Shown one piece after another: positions 1 through 4,527 of a stretch of DNA of 5,463 nt (position 1 is its first letter; every line of letters begins with the position of its first letter). The notes below the pieces were generated by a model that had not been told where the DNA came from, did not search any database, and saw nothing but the letters and a program-made list of their open reading frames with translations. The stretch lies in assembly GCA_018830465.1 (NCBI GenBank), contig JAHJSI010000057.1:1-5463 (forward strand), given 5' to 3'. Position numbers and translations under genes: made by a program. The stretch comes from Patescibacteria group bacterium (GTDB lineage: Bacteria > Patescibacteriota > Patescibacteriia > UBA2169).

Positions 1-45
1 GAGAGGAATAAATATCACGAGTAGAAATAAAATTCTACGCATCAT
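1..45 (-). CDS. N-terminus of a probable secreted or membrane protein (partial)
   Basis: Only the first 15 codons are in the window; the gene runs off the left edge. The reading is MMRRILFLLVIFIPL: two arginines followed by an unbroken hydrophobic stretch, the pattern of a signal peptide or first membrane helix. The ATG is in frame with the rpmG stop and lies 6 nt after it, so it would be co-transcribed with rpmG. A possible ribosome-binding AAGGA lies in the last codons of rpmG, but about 16 nt upstream, which is long. The second ATG (codon 2) is an equally good start. In many bacteria secE follows rpmG, but these residues do not resemble SecE. The product cannot be named. Confidence 0.45.
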   Translation of the reverse strand, partial: MMRRILFLLVIFIPL

Positions 46-51
46 AAATAT

Positions 52-207
52 TTATTTAGTTTCCTTGTGGATCACATGCTTTTTGCAAAACTTGCAGAAT
101 TTATTCAACTCAAGCCTATTCTGAAGCTTTTTTTTGTTCTTGAAAGTATGATGAGTTACTCTTTTGCATCCAGTACATTCAAGTTTAGTTAATCTATCTT
201 GTGACAT
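52..207 (-). CDS. rpmG: 50S ribosomal protein L33
   Basis: This 51-residue basic protein is a component of the large ribosomal subunit near the E site. It has the four-cysteine zinc-ribbon form: C11-x2-C14 near the start and C38-x2-C41 near the end, joined by a Lys/Arg/Asn-rich stretch (TFKNKKKLQNR). The N-terminal LTKLECTGCK and C-terminal KFCKFCKKHVIHKETK are typical of L33, and the length is normal for the family. The ATG at 207 is the only plausible start, and no Shine-Dalgarno sequence is visible before it. The gene follows tRNA-Thr(TGT) by about 60 nt with no terminator between, so it probably shares the tRNA-Tyr promoter and depends on RNase processing for separation from the tRNAs. 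tRNA-rpmG linkage is common near tuf/secE/nusG in bacteria. Confidence 0.95.
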   Translation of the reverse strand: MSQDRLTKLECTGCKRVTHHTFKNKKKLQNRLELNKFCKFCKKHVIHKETK

Positions 208-227
208 AAAATTTCATGATTAATAAA

Positions 228-271
228 TGGTCGCAGACCAGACGAAGCTCTGTACACAGAGCGAAGTCTGG
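228..271 (-). repeat. tRNA-trailer hairpin, copy 1 (after tRNA-Thr TGT)
   Basis: Positions 238-271 form a hairpin: outer arms CCAGAC/GTCTGG (238-243 and 266-271), a 3x3 internal loop GAA/GAA, inner arms GCTCTG/CAGAGC (247-252 and 257-262) and a TACA loop. Positions 269-271 are the complement of the tRNA's encoded CCA, so the mature tRNA end is the 5' end of the stem. Next to it, 228-240 is a 5-bp palindrome (TGGTC gca GACCA) that shares 238-240 with the outer arm, so the two folds compete. No U-run follows, so it is not a normal terminator. Function unknown. Confidence 0.8.
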
Positions 272-345
272 AGCCGGGAAGAGGATTCGAACCCCCGACC
301 TTCACTTTACAAAAGTGTTGCTCTAACCAACTGAGCTATCCCGGC
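269..345 (-). tRNA. tRNA-Thr (anticodon TGT), CCA encoded
   Basis: This is a complete cloverleaf of 77 nt including CCA. The acceptor GCCGGGA pairs with TCCCGGC, the D-stem is GCTC/GAGC, and the T-arm is GGGGG TTCGAAT CCTCT with two G-U pairs. The anticodon loop is TTTGTAA, giving anticodon TGT, which reads ACA and, with modification or superwobble, other ACN codons. The discriminator is U, followed by an encoded CCA. The 27-43 pair at the top of the anticodon stem is an A-A mismatch; the other four pairs are standard. It is the second tRNA of a probable transcript with tRNA-Tyr upstream and rpmG downstream. Its CCA forms the 5' end of a trailer hairpin. Confidence 0.95.
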
Positions 346-366
346 ATATTATAATATATTGTTGAA

Positions 367-410
367 TGGTCGCAGACCACCCATAGCTCTGTACTCAGAG
401 CGACGGGTGG
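367..410 (-). repeat. tRNA-trailer hairpin, copy 2 (after tRNA-Tyr)
   Basis: Positions 377-410 form the same architecture as the hairpin after tRNA-Thr(TGT): outer arms CCACCC/GGGTGG (377-382, 405-410), a 3x3 internal loop ATA/GAC, identical inner arms GCTCTG/CAGAGC (386-391, 396-401) and a TACT loop. The outer arms differ at positions 4-6 from the other copies, yet the opposite arm has changed to match. The complement of the tRNA-Tyr CCA is 408-410, within the stem. The overlapping palindrome TGGTC gca GACCA (367-379) is identical to that of copy 1. Function unknown. Confidence 0.8.
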
Positions 411-494
411 TGGGCCGGGAGGGATTCGAACCCCCGTAGGCATAAAGCCATCTGATTTACAGTCAGACCTCGTTGGCCGCTTGAGTACCGACCC
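408..494 (-). tRNA. tRNA-Tyr (anticodon GTA), CCA encoded
   Basis: This is a class II tRNA of 87 nt including CCA, with the long variable arm expected of bacterial tRNA-Tyr. The acceptor GGGTCGG pairs with CCGGCCC (one U-G pair). The anticodon stem is TCTGA/TCAGA around the loop CTGTAAA, giving anticodon GTA, which decodes UAC and UAU. The T-arm is GGGGG TTCGAAT CCCTC. The discriminator is A and CCA is encoded. It is the first gene after a strong-looking promoter whose predicted start lies roughly 10 nt upstream of the mature 5' end, so the leader for RNase P removal is short. tRNA-Thr(TGT) and rpmG follow. Confidence 0.96.
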
Positions 495-504
495 ATACCA
501 AAAT

Positions 505-533
505 AATATAACAGAATGTGTATAAAAAATCAA
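505..533 (-). promoter_or_regulatory. sigma70-type promoter for tRNA-Tyr / tRNA-Thr(TGT) / rpmG
   Basis: On the minus strand, TTGATT (533-528, 4/6 match to the -35 consensus) is separated by exactly 17 nt from TATATT (510-505, 5/6 match to -10). The -10 is preceded by TGT, an extended -10 motif. Transcription would start near 498, just upstream of the tRNA-Tyr 5' end at 494. The promoter sits directly downstream of the terminator of the preceding unit. Sequence match only. Confidence 0.65.
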
Positions 534-543
534 GTATTTAAAC

Positions 544-563
544 AAAAAACCGCAAAAAAGCGG
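544..563 (-). terminator. Short rho-independent terminator after tRNA-Thr(GGT)
   Basis: On the minus strand, a CCGC/GCGG stem (563-560 and 553-550) closes a loop of six T and is followed at once by six T (549-544). The stem is short (4 GC pairs, possibly extended by two A-T pairs across a mismatch), but its position between tRNA-Thr(GGT) and the next promoter fits the end of a transcription unit. There is no U-run for plus-strand use. Confidence 0.6.
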
Positions 564-573
564 ATTAAATAGA

Positions 574-614
574 TGGCCTGCCAGACGAAGCTTTGTACCA
601 AAAGCGTAGTCTGG
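574..614 (-). repeat. tRNA-trailer hairpin, copy 3 (after tRNA-Thr GGT)
   Basis: Positions 581-614 form outer arms CCAGAC/GTCTGG (581-586, 609-614), a 3x3 internal loop GAA/GTA, inner arms GCTTT/AAAGC (590-594, 601-605) and a six-base loop. It is the most diverged of the three copies in the inner stem, with both sides changed together (GCTCTG/CAGAGC elsewhere, GCTTT/AAAGC here). Positions 612-614 are the complement of the tRNA CCA. The adjacent palindrome is shortened to TGGC ct GCCA (574-583). Function unknown. Confidence 0.75.
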
Positions 615-687
615 AGCCGACGCGCGGATTCGAACCGCGGACCTTTTGCTTACCATGCAAATGCTCTACCAACTGAGCTACGTCGGC
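612..687 (-). tRNA. tRNA-Thr (anticodon GGT), CCA encoded
   Basis: This is a complete cloverleaf of 76 nt including CCA. The acceptor GCCGACG pairs perfectly with CGTCGGC, the D-stem is GCTC/GAGC, the anticodon stem is TTTGC/GCAAA, and the T-arm CGCGG TTCGAAT CCGCG is fully paired. The loop ATGGTAA gives anticodon GGT, which decodes ACC and ACU. The discriminator is U and CCA is encoded. No convincing promoter of its own lies directly upstream. The likely source of transcription is the promoter of the LAGLIDADG-like gene, whose stop codon lies inside this tRNA. RNase P cleavage at the tRNA 5' end would therefore cut that mRNA within its coding sequence. Confidence 0.96.
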
Positions 688-1289
688 ATATTTTTATATT
701 CTTCAAGTTTTTCAACCAAAATATTTTTTAATTTTGTATTTCCATAATATACAGTTAAAACTCCATGTATGCTTTTTTTTCTGTATGTACCCAATGAACC
801 ACTTATCGAAACCATAGGTTTATAAAATTGTTGCTTTTTAATGTTTAATACTTTCGACCAAAAACTCATAGCCTTATCTACACTAATATCACTAAATAGA
901 TGGAGATGAAAACGCAAATCTTCTCTTTTAATCCCAAAAAATACAATTAAAAATTTAATAAAAATTTTAAGTAGTTCAGGATCAGAATTACCAACTCGTA
1001 TTGTGCCCTTATTTGCCTTATTCCCCTCTCCCCAATAAATCCCTAATCCCAATCCCCAAAGTATTGCTTCCTCTATATTTTTTGGCTTTTTTATTAAAAA
1101 AGGATCTCCTTGTGGATTTTTTTTAACATAAATTGCCTCGCTAATATCTCTTTTAGAAATCCCATATTTGGATAGCCAATAATTAATCTTGTTGGCTGAA
1201 CAATTAAAAATTTTAGCTATTTCGGAAGAAGATTTTTTCTCTCTTAGGTATAATTTTTTTAGATTTTGAATTGTAAATTGATTATGCAT
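678..1289 (-). CDS. HTH + LAGLIDADG-like protein (homing-endonuclease relative or regulator)
   Basis: This 203-residue protein has an N-terminal helix-turn-helix (about residues 6-46, with SSSEIAKIFNCSANKINYWL as the core) and a C-terminal LAGLIDADG-like domain. The motif GLGIYWGEG (81-89) aligns with LAGLIDADG and places E88 at the catalytic acid position. It continues with NSDPELLKIF (101-110) and a later YYGNTKL segment (181-187), as I recall from similar CPR and actinobacterial proteins. With one motif it would act as a dimer if it is a nuclease. WhiA-type regulators also combine LAGLIDADG and HTH folds, so a regulatory role is equally possible. Its G+C (about 25% over 691-990) is well below that of the neighbours, suggesting acquisition. 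Its own promoter precedes it, but no Shine-Dalgarno. The last codons and the TAG stop lie inside tRNA-Thr(GGT). Confidence 0.8.
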   Translation of the reverse strand: MHNQFTIQNLKKLYLREKKSSSEIAKIFNCSANKINYWLSKYGISKRDISEAIYVKKNPQGDPFLIKKPKNIEEAILWGLGLGIYWGEGNKANKGTIRVGNSDPELLKIFIKFLIVFFGIKREDLRFHLHLFSDISVDKAMSFWSKVLNIKKQQFYKPMVSISGSLGTYRKKSIHGVLTVYYGNTKLKNILVEKLEEYKNMPT

Positions 1290-1307
1290 AAATAGTTTAT
1301 ATACATA

Positions 1308-1336
1308 ATCTTAACAAATATAATCTAATTAGTCAA
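1308..1336 (-). promoter_or_regulatory. sigma70-type promoter for the LAGLIDADG-like gene and tRNA-Thr(GGT)
   Basis: On the minus strand, TTGACT (1336-1331, 5/6 match) is followed after exactly 17 nt by TAAGAT (1313-1308, 4/6), preceded by TGT as an extended -10. Transcription would start near 1301, leaving only about a dozen bases before the ATG at 1289 and no Shine-Dalgarno, so translation may be close to leaderless. No terminator is visible between the upstream TPR gene and this promoter. The gap 1290-1360 holds nothing else that I can see. Confidence 0.55.
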
Positions 1337-1360
1337 CCAGTTCCTAGTATGGATAATGGT

Positions 1361-2242
1361 CTACTTAAGTGCTTTTACTTTCTTCTCAAATTCTTGCAAA
1401 CGGCCATGATCAGAATTTTGTTTTTTAATCTTCATCAAAACCTCTTCTGCTAAATGCTTATTTGATAATAACACACTGACTAAAAATAGCTGATCAAGTA
1501 TTTTAGGATTATTCGGCTCTAATCCCTGCGCTATCTGCAAGCTTGAAAGCGCTTTCTCATTATCGCTTAAATTCAAATAAACTTCAGCCAAATCAATATG
1601 ATAATCAACGATTTCATTATTAATAGAAAGGGCATGCAATAAATAATCTTTTGCTTCTCCCAAGTTTCCTTTGCGCCCTTCTAATTCAGCCAGACAAGCA
1701 AATCCTTTGTCGTCTTGAGGCCAAGTTTTTGTCACATGCTCAAATGTTTCGCGCGCCTGATCCCATTCTTCCATTTTTATATATGTATTTCCCAGCCCAA
1801 TATATGCGTCCATAAAATCTGGATTAACTTTTATGGCGGATAAATACTTTGACTCCGCGCGGCTTAAGCTTCCGGACTGCAAATCATCTTGCGCCTCTTT
1901 AAGCAGATCCTTTGCTTTTGATTCCGATTTTTTGCTAGAATCAGGAAGTCCGCCGGAAAAACGATATTTTTTCTCTAAATTCTTTATTCCACCCAATCCT
2001 TTTCCAAGCCAGCCAGAAGCGATTTTTTGTGCTGGCTTAATAAAATTATTTAATAATCTGAAAATTTGATCAACTTTATTAAGCAAGCGATTTTCTAAAA
2101 TAGATTTCTTTAAAATCGCCTCCCGCTCTTCTGGAATATCTGATACATCCAAAGCAGTTGCTTTTTTTATATGCCGAGAAGCAATTATTAATATCGTGCC
2201 AAGAGACAGAATAATAATGATTAGCGGGACTATTGATAGCAT
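1361..2242 (-). CDS. Membrane-anchored TPR-repeat protein
   Basis: This protein has 293 residues. Residues 3-21 form one strongly hydrophobic helix (LSIVPLIIIILSLGTILII) followed by RHIKK, consistent with an N-terminal anchor and a cytoplasmic remainder. Residues 30-108 are charged and contain no repeat. From about 110 to 244 there are roughly four tetratricopeptide units, for example AESKYLSAIKVNPDFMDAY, WDQARETFEHVTKTWP, GEAKDYLLHALSINNE and EKALSSLQIAQGLEPNNP, with the usual Ala/Gly/Pro spacing. TPR arrays are protein-binding scaffolds; the partner cannot be read from the sequence. The ATG lies 2 nt after the tpiA stop, so it is probably translated from the same message. It is the last gene of the scpA-tpiA run. 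Confidence 0.85.
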   Translation of the reverse strand: MLSIVPLIIIILSLGTILIIASRHIKKATALDVSDIPEEREAILKKSILENRLLNKVDQIFRLLNNFIKPAQKIASGWLGKGLGGIKNLEKKYRFSGGLPDSSKKSESKAKDLLKEAQDDLQSGSLSRAESKYLSAIKVNPDFMDAYIGLGNTYIKMEEWDQARETFEHVTKTWPQDDKGFACLAELEGRKGNLGEAKDYLLHALSINNEIVDYHIDLAEVYLNLSDNEKALSSLQIAQGLEPNNPKILDQLFLVSVLLSNKHLAEEVLMKIKKQNSDHGRLQEFEKKVKALK

Positions 2243-2244
2243 AT

Positions 2245-3009
2245 TTATAATTTCTTAGCTTGCGCGATAATCGTGCTAAAGTGAGTTGCGTCCAAAGAAG
2301 CTCCTCCAACTAATACCCCCTGCACTATTGGCCGCGCAATATATTGAGCAATATTTTCGGAATCAACGCTACCACCATAAATGATTTTTACTTGTTCGTC
2401 AACCACCCTATCTTCAAATAAATCATATAATAATTGCCGTATAATCTGATGAGTATGCTCAATTTCGTCTGGATCAATATCTTGCCCGGATCCAATCACC
2501 CATACTGGCTCATACGCGACTACTAATCTATCAGATTTATTAAGCCACAGCCCATTAAAAGCATTATGCAGCTGTCTAGTTAATACAACATCTTTTAGCC
2601 CATCCTGCCTCTCTTCAAAGGTCTCTCCAATGCACAAAACAGGAGTTATGTCAATTGTAAGCAAAAGACGAACCTTCTTATGAATCATTTCCTCTGTTTC
2701 TCCTAAATTCTGCCTTCTCTCTGAATGGCCGACTAAAACATACTTTACATCGTAATCTTGAAGTGATTTTGGAGATATTTCTCCAGTAAAAGATCCTTGC
2801 TCTTCCCAAAAACAATCCTGCGCCCCAAGCTTAATATTTGAACCCTTTATAATCTCGTTAACTTGTGCAATCTCTGTAAATGACGGGCACAGAACAACTT
2901 CAACACCATTATATTTTGCAGATGCTTTTTTTACTCTTTTCGCCAAATCCAAACTATCGCTTGCATTAAGCTTCATTTTCCAGTTTGCGATGATAAGCGG
3001 ATTTTCCAT
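2245..3009 (-). CDS. tpiA: Triosephosphate isomerase
   Basis: This enzyme interconverts dihydroxyacetone phosphate and D-glyceraldehyde 3-phosphate in glycolysis, in the cytoplasm. The protein has 254 residues, the usual length, and every key element is present: N9 and K11 in IIANWKMKLN, the catalytic H95 in VLVGHSERR, the catalytic base E167 in VAYEPVWVIGSG (the mobile loop 6 follows), and the phosphate-binding YGGSV (211-215) and GVLVGGASL (231-239). Loop 6 reads VIGSG where AIGTG is most common, a mild substitution. The start is 4 nt after the stop of the S11 peptidase gene, so it belongs to the same operon. No strong Shine-Dalgarno is visible. Confidence 0.97.
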   Translation of the reverse strand: MENPLIIANWKMKLNASDSLDLAKRVKKASAKYNGVEVVLCPSFTEIAQVNEIIKGSNIKLGAQDCFWEEQGSFTGEISPKSLQDYDVKYVLVGHSERRQNLGETEEMIHKKVRLLLTIDITPVLCIGETFEERQDGLKDVVLTRQLHNAFNGLWLNKSDRLVVAYEPVWVIGSGQDIDPDEIEHTHQIIRQLLYDLFEDRVVDEQVKIIYGGSVDSENIAQYIARPIVQGVLVGGASLDATHFSTIIAQAKKL

Positions 3010-3013
3010 AATT

Positions 3014-3928
3014 TTATTTCCAAGAATAAACGCGTTCTGCCCAAACAGCTAAATTCTTAGCATCCTGCACGCGGTCTTCATTTGTATCTGACCCTAAAGT
3101 GACGATATATAATTCATTTCCATCAGATGTTGAAACAGCGGCAGCCAAATTAAACATTGCTTCTTCCAGATATCCAGTTTTGCCGAATTCTACAAACACG
3201 ATAGAACCCATTAAATGATTAGTTGTTAATATGTTTCTTCTTATTCCTGAAGGATATATTATAACACTAGAGCGATGCATTCCAGTGATTCCACGAATTA
3301 TATCATTTGATGCAACAGCATCAAGCAATTTCACTATATCATACGCAGTGCTTTTATTTTCAGGATCAAGCCCGCTTGGCTCCACAAAAGAAGTATCGCT
3401 CATTCCAAGCTCTTGCGTTTTTTTATTCATTTTTGCCGCAAATTCCTGCTCAGAAAAACCCGCGCTTCGCACTAATGCTATTGTCGCATTATTCGCGCTG
3501 CCAAGCAAGCTCGCAATCAAATAATCGCGCAGTTTTGCCGACTCTCCCGGCTGTATTAGCTTCTCAGCGCCTTCCCGGCTATCTTCCTCTTTCATCTCAA
3601 ATCGCTCTTCTAAATTCGGCTCTATTTCTAAAAATACCAACGCGGTCATGAGTTTTACTATGCTTGCTATTGGGTATTTCTCTCTTTCGTCTTTCGCAAA
3701 AAGCACAGCCCCGGATTTTGCGTCAACTATAATCGCGCTTTGCGCGCTAAGCTGCGGGCCAAGAGATTTTACATCTTCTTTGATGGGCGCCTCAGGCGCA
3801 GTTTCAGACAACACAACGCGATCCGCTCGCACAGAATCATTTGACAAATACGCTTCATGCTCTACTAATGGCAAAATAGGAATTCGCAAGCTTGTGATGA
3901 TTAATAAAATTGTAAATATTGATGACAT
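3014..3928 (-). CDS. D-alanyl-D-alanine carboxypeptidase, peptidase S11 family (DacA-like PBP)
   Basis: These serine enzymes remove the terminal D-Ala from peptidoglycan stem peptides outside the membrane. All three penicillin-binding motifs are present: SIVK with nucleophile S89 and K92 (in YPIASIVKLMTA), SAN at 144-146 (LLGSANNAT) and KTG at 250-252 (EFGKTGYLEEA). Residues 1-22 are hydrophobic and look like a signal peptide or anchor, although no basic residue precedes the core. Residues 23-58 look like a flexible linker. At 304 residues it has the catalytic domain but no room for the C-terminal beta domain and amphipathic anchor of E. coli DacA. The start lies 2 nt after the scpB stop, and an in-frame stop upstream excludes a longer start. 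tpiA follows after 4 nt. Confidence 0.93.
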   Translation of the reverse strand: MSSIFTILLIITSLRIPILPLVEHEAYLSNDSVRADRVVLSETAPEAPIKEDVKSLGPQLSAQSAIIVDAKSGAVLFAKDEREKYPIASIVKLMTALVFLEIEPNLEERFEMKEEDSREGAEKLIQPGESAKLRDYLIASLLGSANNATIALVRSAGFSEQEFAAKMNKKTQELGMSDTSFVEPSGLDPENKSTAYDIVKLLDAVASNDIIRGITGMHRSSVIIYPSGIRRNILTTNHLMGSIVFVEFGKTGYLEEAMFNLAAAVSTSDGNELYIVTLGSDTNEDRVQDAKNLAVWAERVYSWK

Positions 3929-3930
3929 GT

Positions 3931-4527
3931 TTATTCTCGCTCTTGTTCTCCCTGCCCGCCATCGCTACGCTCAGGCGTTGCGGGCGGGTCTGTTGAACGC
4001 AATACTTCATCTAATGTTTCATGAGATGATAGTTTCTGATAATCAGGCAAATCTGATACAGACGACACCCCTAAAAATCGAATAAATTCATGGGTAACCT
4101 GATAGCGCGGCATGTCAGTCTTTTTATCATCCTGTTTCTCAATCAATCCGCGAATTAGAAGGTTGCGTAAAATTAAAGAACAATTTACTCCGCGAATCTG
4201 CTCTAATTCTGGTTTTGTAATCGGACCGCGATACGCGATGATTGTTAAAGTTTCCAAAGCTGGCTCTGTTAATTCGCCTGTGACGTCTGATTTTAAAAAA
4301 TCCTTAACTAATTTCGCGTTATCAGAATGAGACGCTAATTGATATTTCTCGCCGCTTTCAATAAATACTATGCCGCAATCCTTCTGCACTTCATACTTTT
4401 CGCGCAATGCACGAAGCGCATTCTCTATATCTGACTTTTTTACTTCACACAACTTCTTTAACTGCGACAAAGACAATGGCTGATTTGATACAAATAATAA
4501 ACTTTCAATTTTTGATATTAAACTCAT
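3931..4527 (-). CDS. scpB: Segregation and condensation protein B
   Basis: ScpB is the winged-helix (kite) subunit that dimerises and binds ScpA in the SMC-ScpAB condensin, which acts on chromosome segregation in the cytoplasm. The 198-residue protein shows the family pattern: an N-terminal winged helix (ISKIESLLFVSNQPLSLSQL), the highly conserved ALETLTIIAYRGPITKPELE (90-109) with IRGVNCS (111-117), and FIRFLGVSSVSDLP near the end of the core. Its ATG overlaps the scpA stop (ATGA), so translation is probably coupled. Residues 178-198 are a polar Pro/Glu/Gly-rich tail, of which 181-192 come from a GC-rich hairpin sequence. The tail lies beyond the conserved domain and is unlikely to affect folding. 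Confidence 0.95.
   Translation of the reverse strand: MSLISKIESLLFVSNQPLSLSQLKKLCEVKKSDIENALRALREKYEVQKDCGIVFIESGEKYQLASHSDNAKLVKDFLKSDVTGELTEPALETLTIIAYRGPITKPELEQIRGVNCSLILRNLLIRGLIEKQDDKKTDMPRYQVTHEFIRFLGVSSVSDLPDYQKLSSHETLDEVLRSTDPPATPERSDGGQGEQERE
3951..3988 (-). repeat. GC-rich hairpin within the 3' end of scpB
   Basis: Arms 3951-3959 and 3980-3988 pair over nine positions (one G-T wobble); a further CGC/GCG pairing (3963-3965 with 3975-3977) lies inside, closing a nine-base loop. The element is far more GC-rich than its surroundings and is read in frame as PPATPERSDGGQ. It looks like an inserted extragenic repeat unit rather than evolved ScpB sequence. Because scpB continues only six codons beyond it, a transcript hairpin here could also shape RNA stability between scpB and the next gene. 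Only one copy of this exact sequence is in the window. Confidence 0.6.

Noticed and set aside
228..614. The three hairpins as a CRISPR array or as ordinary intrinsic terminators
   Set aside because: Spacing is irregular and is filled by tRNA genes, and copies vary, so it is not CRISPR. None of the hairpins is followed by a U-run, and copies 1 and 2 lie inside a probable transcript, so simple termination is unlikely.
336..656. A 106-codon minus-strand frame across the tRNA region
   Set aside because: It runs through tRNA-Tyr, parts of both tRNA-Thr genes and the spacers; the translated product reflects tRNA sequence and is not a protein gene.
693..721. A separate promoter just upstream of tRNA-Thr(GGT)
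   Set aside because: TATAAA at 698-693 is well placed for a start at the tRNA 5' end, but the hexamer 17 nt upstream is TTTTGG and no other spacing gives a credible -35. AT-rich coding sequence yields such matches by chance.
1290..1360. A terminator for the TPR gene in the gap before the LAGLIDADG-like gene
   Set aside because: Only a 4-bp ACCA/TGGT pairing and a short ACTTAAGT palindrome are visible, neither followed by a U-run.
2079..2309. A 76-codon minus-strand frame across the TPR/tpiA junction
   Set aside because: It overlaps two well-supported genes in another frame and has no family features.
3231..4085. Plus-strand frames opposite the S11 peptidase and scpB genes (also at 1833-2069 and 4112-4330)
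   Set aside because: They are antisense to genes with clear catalytic or family motifs and show no recognisable protein pattern of their own.
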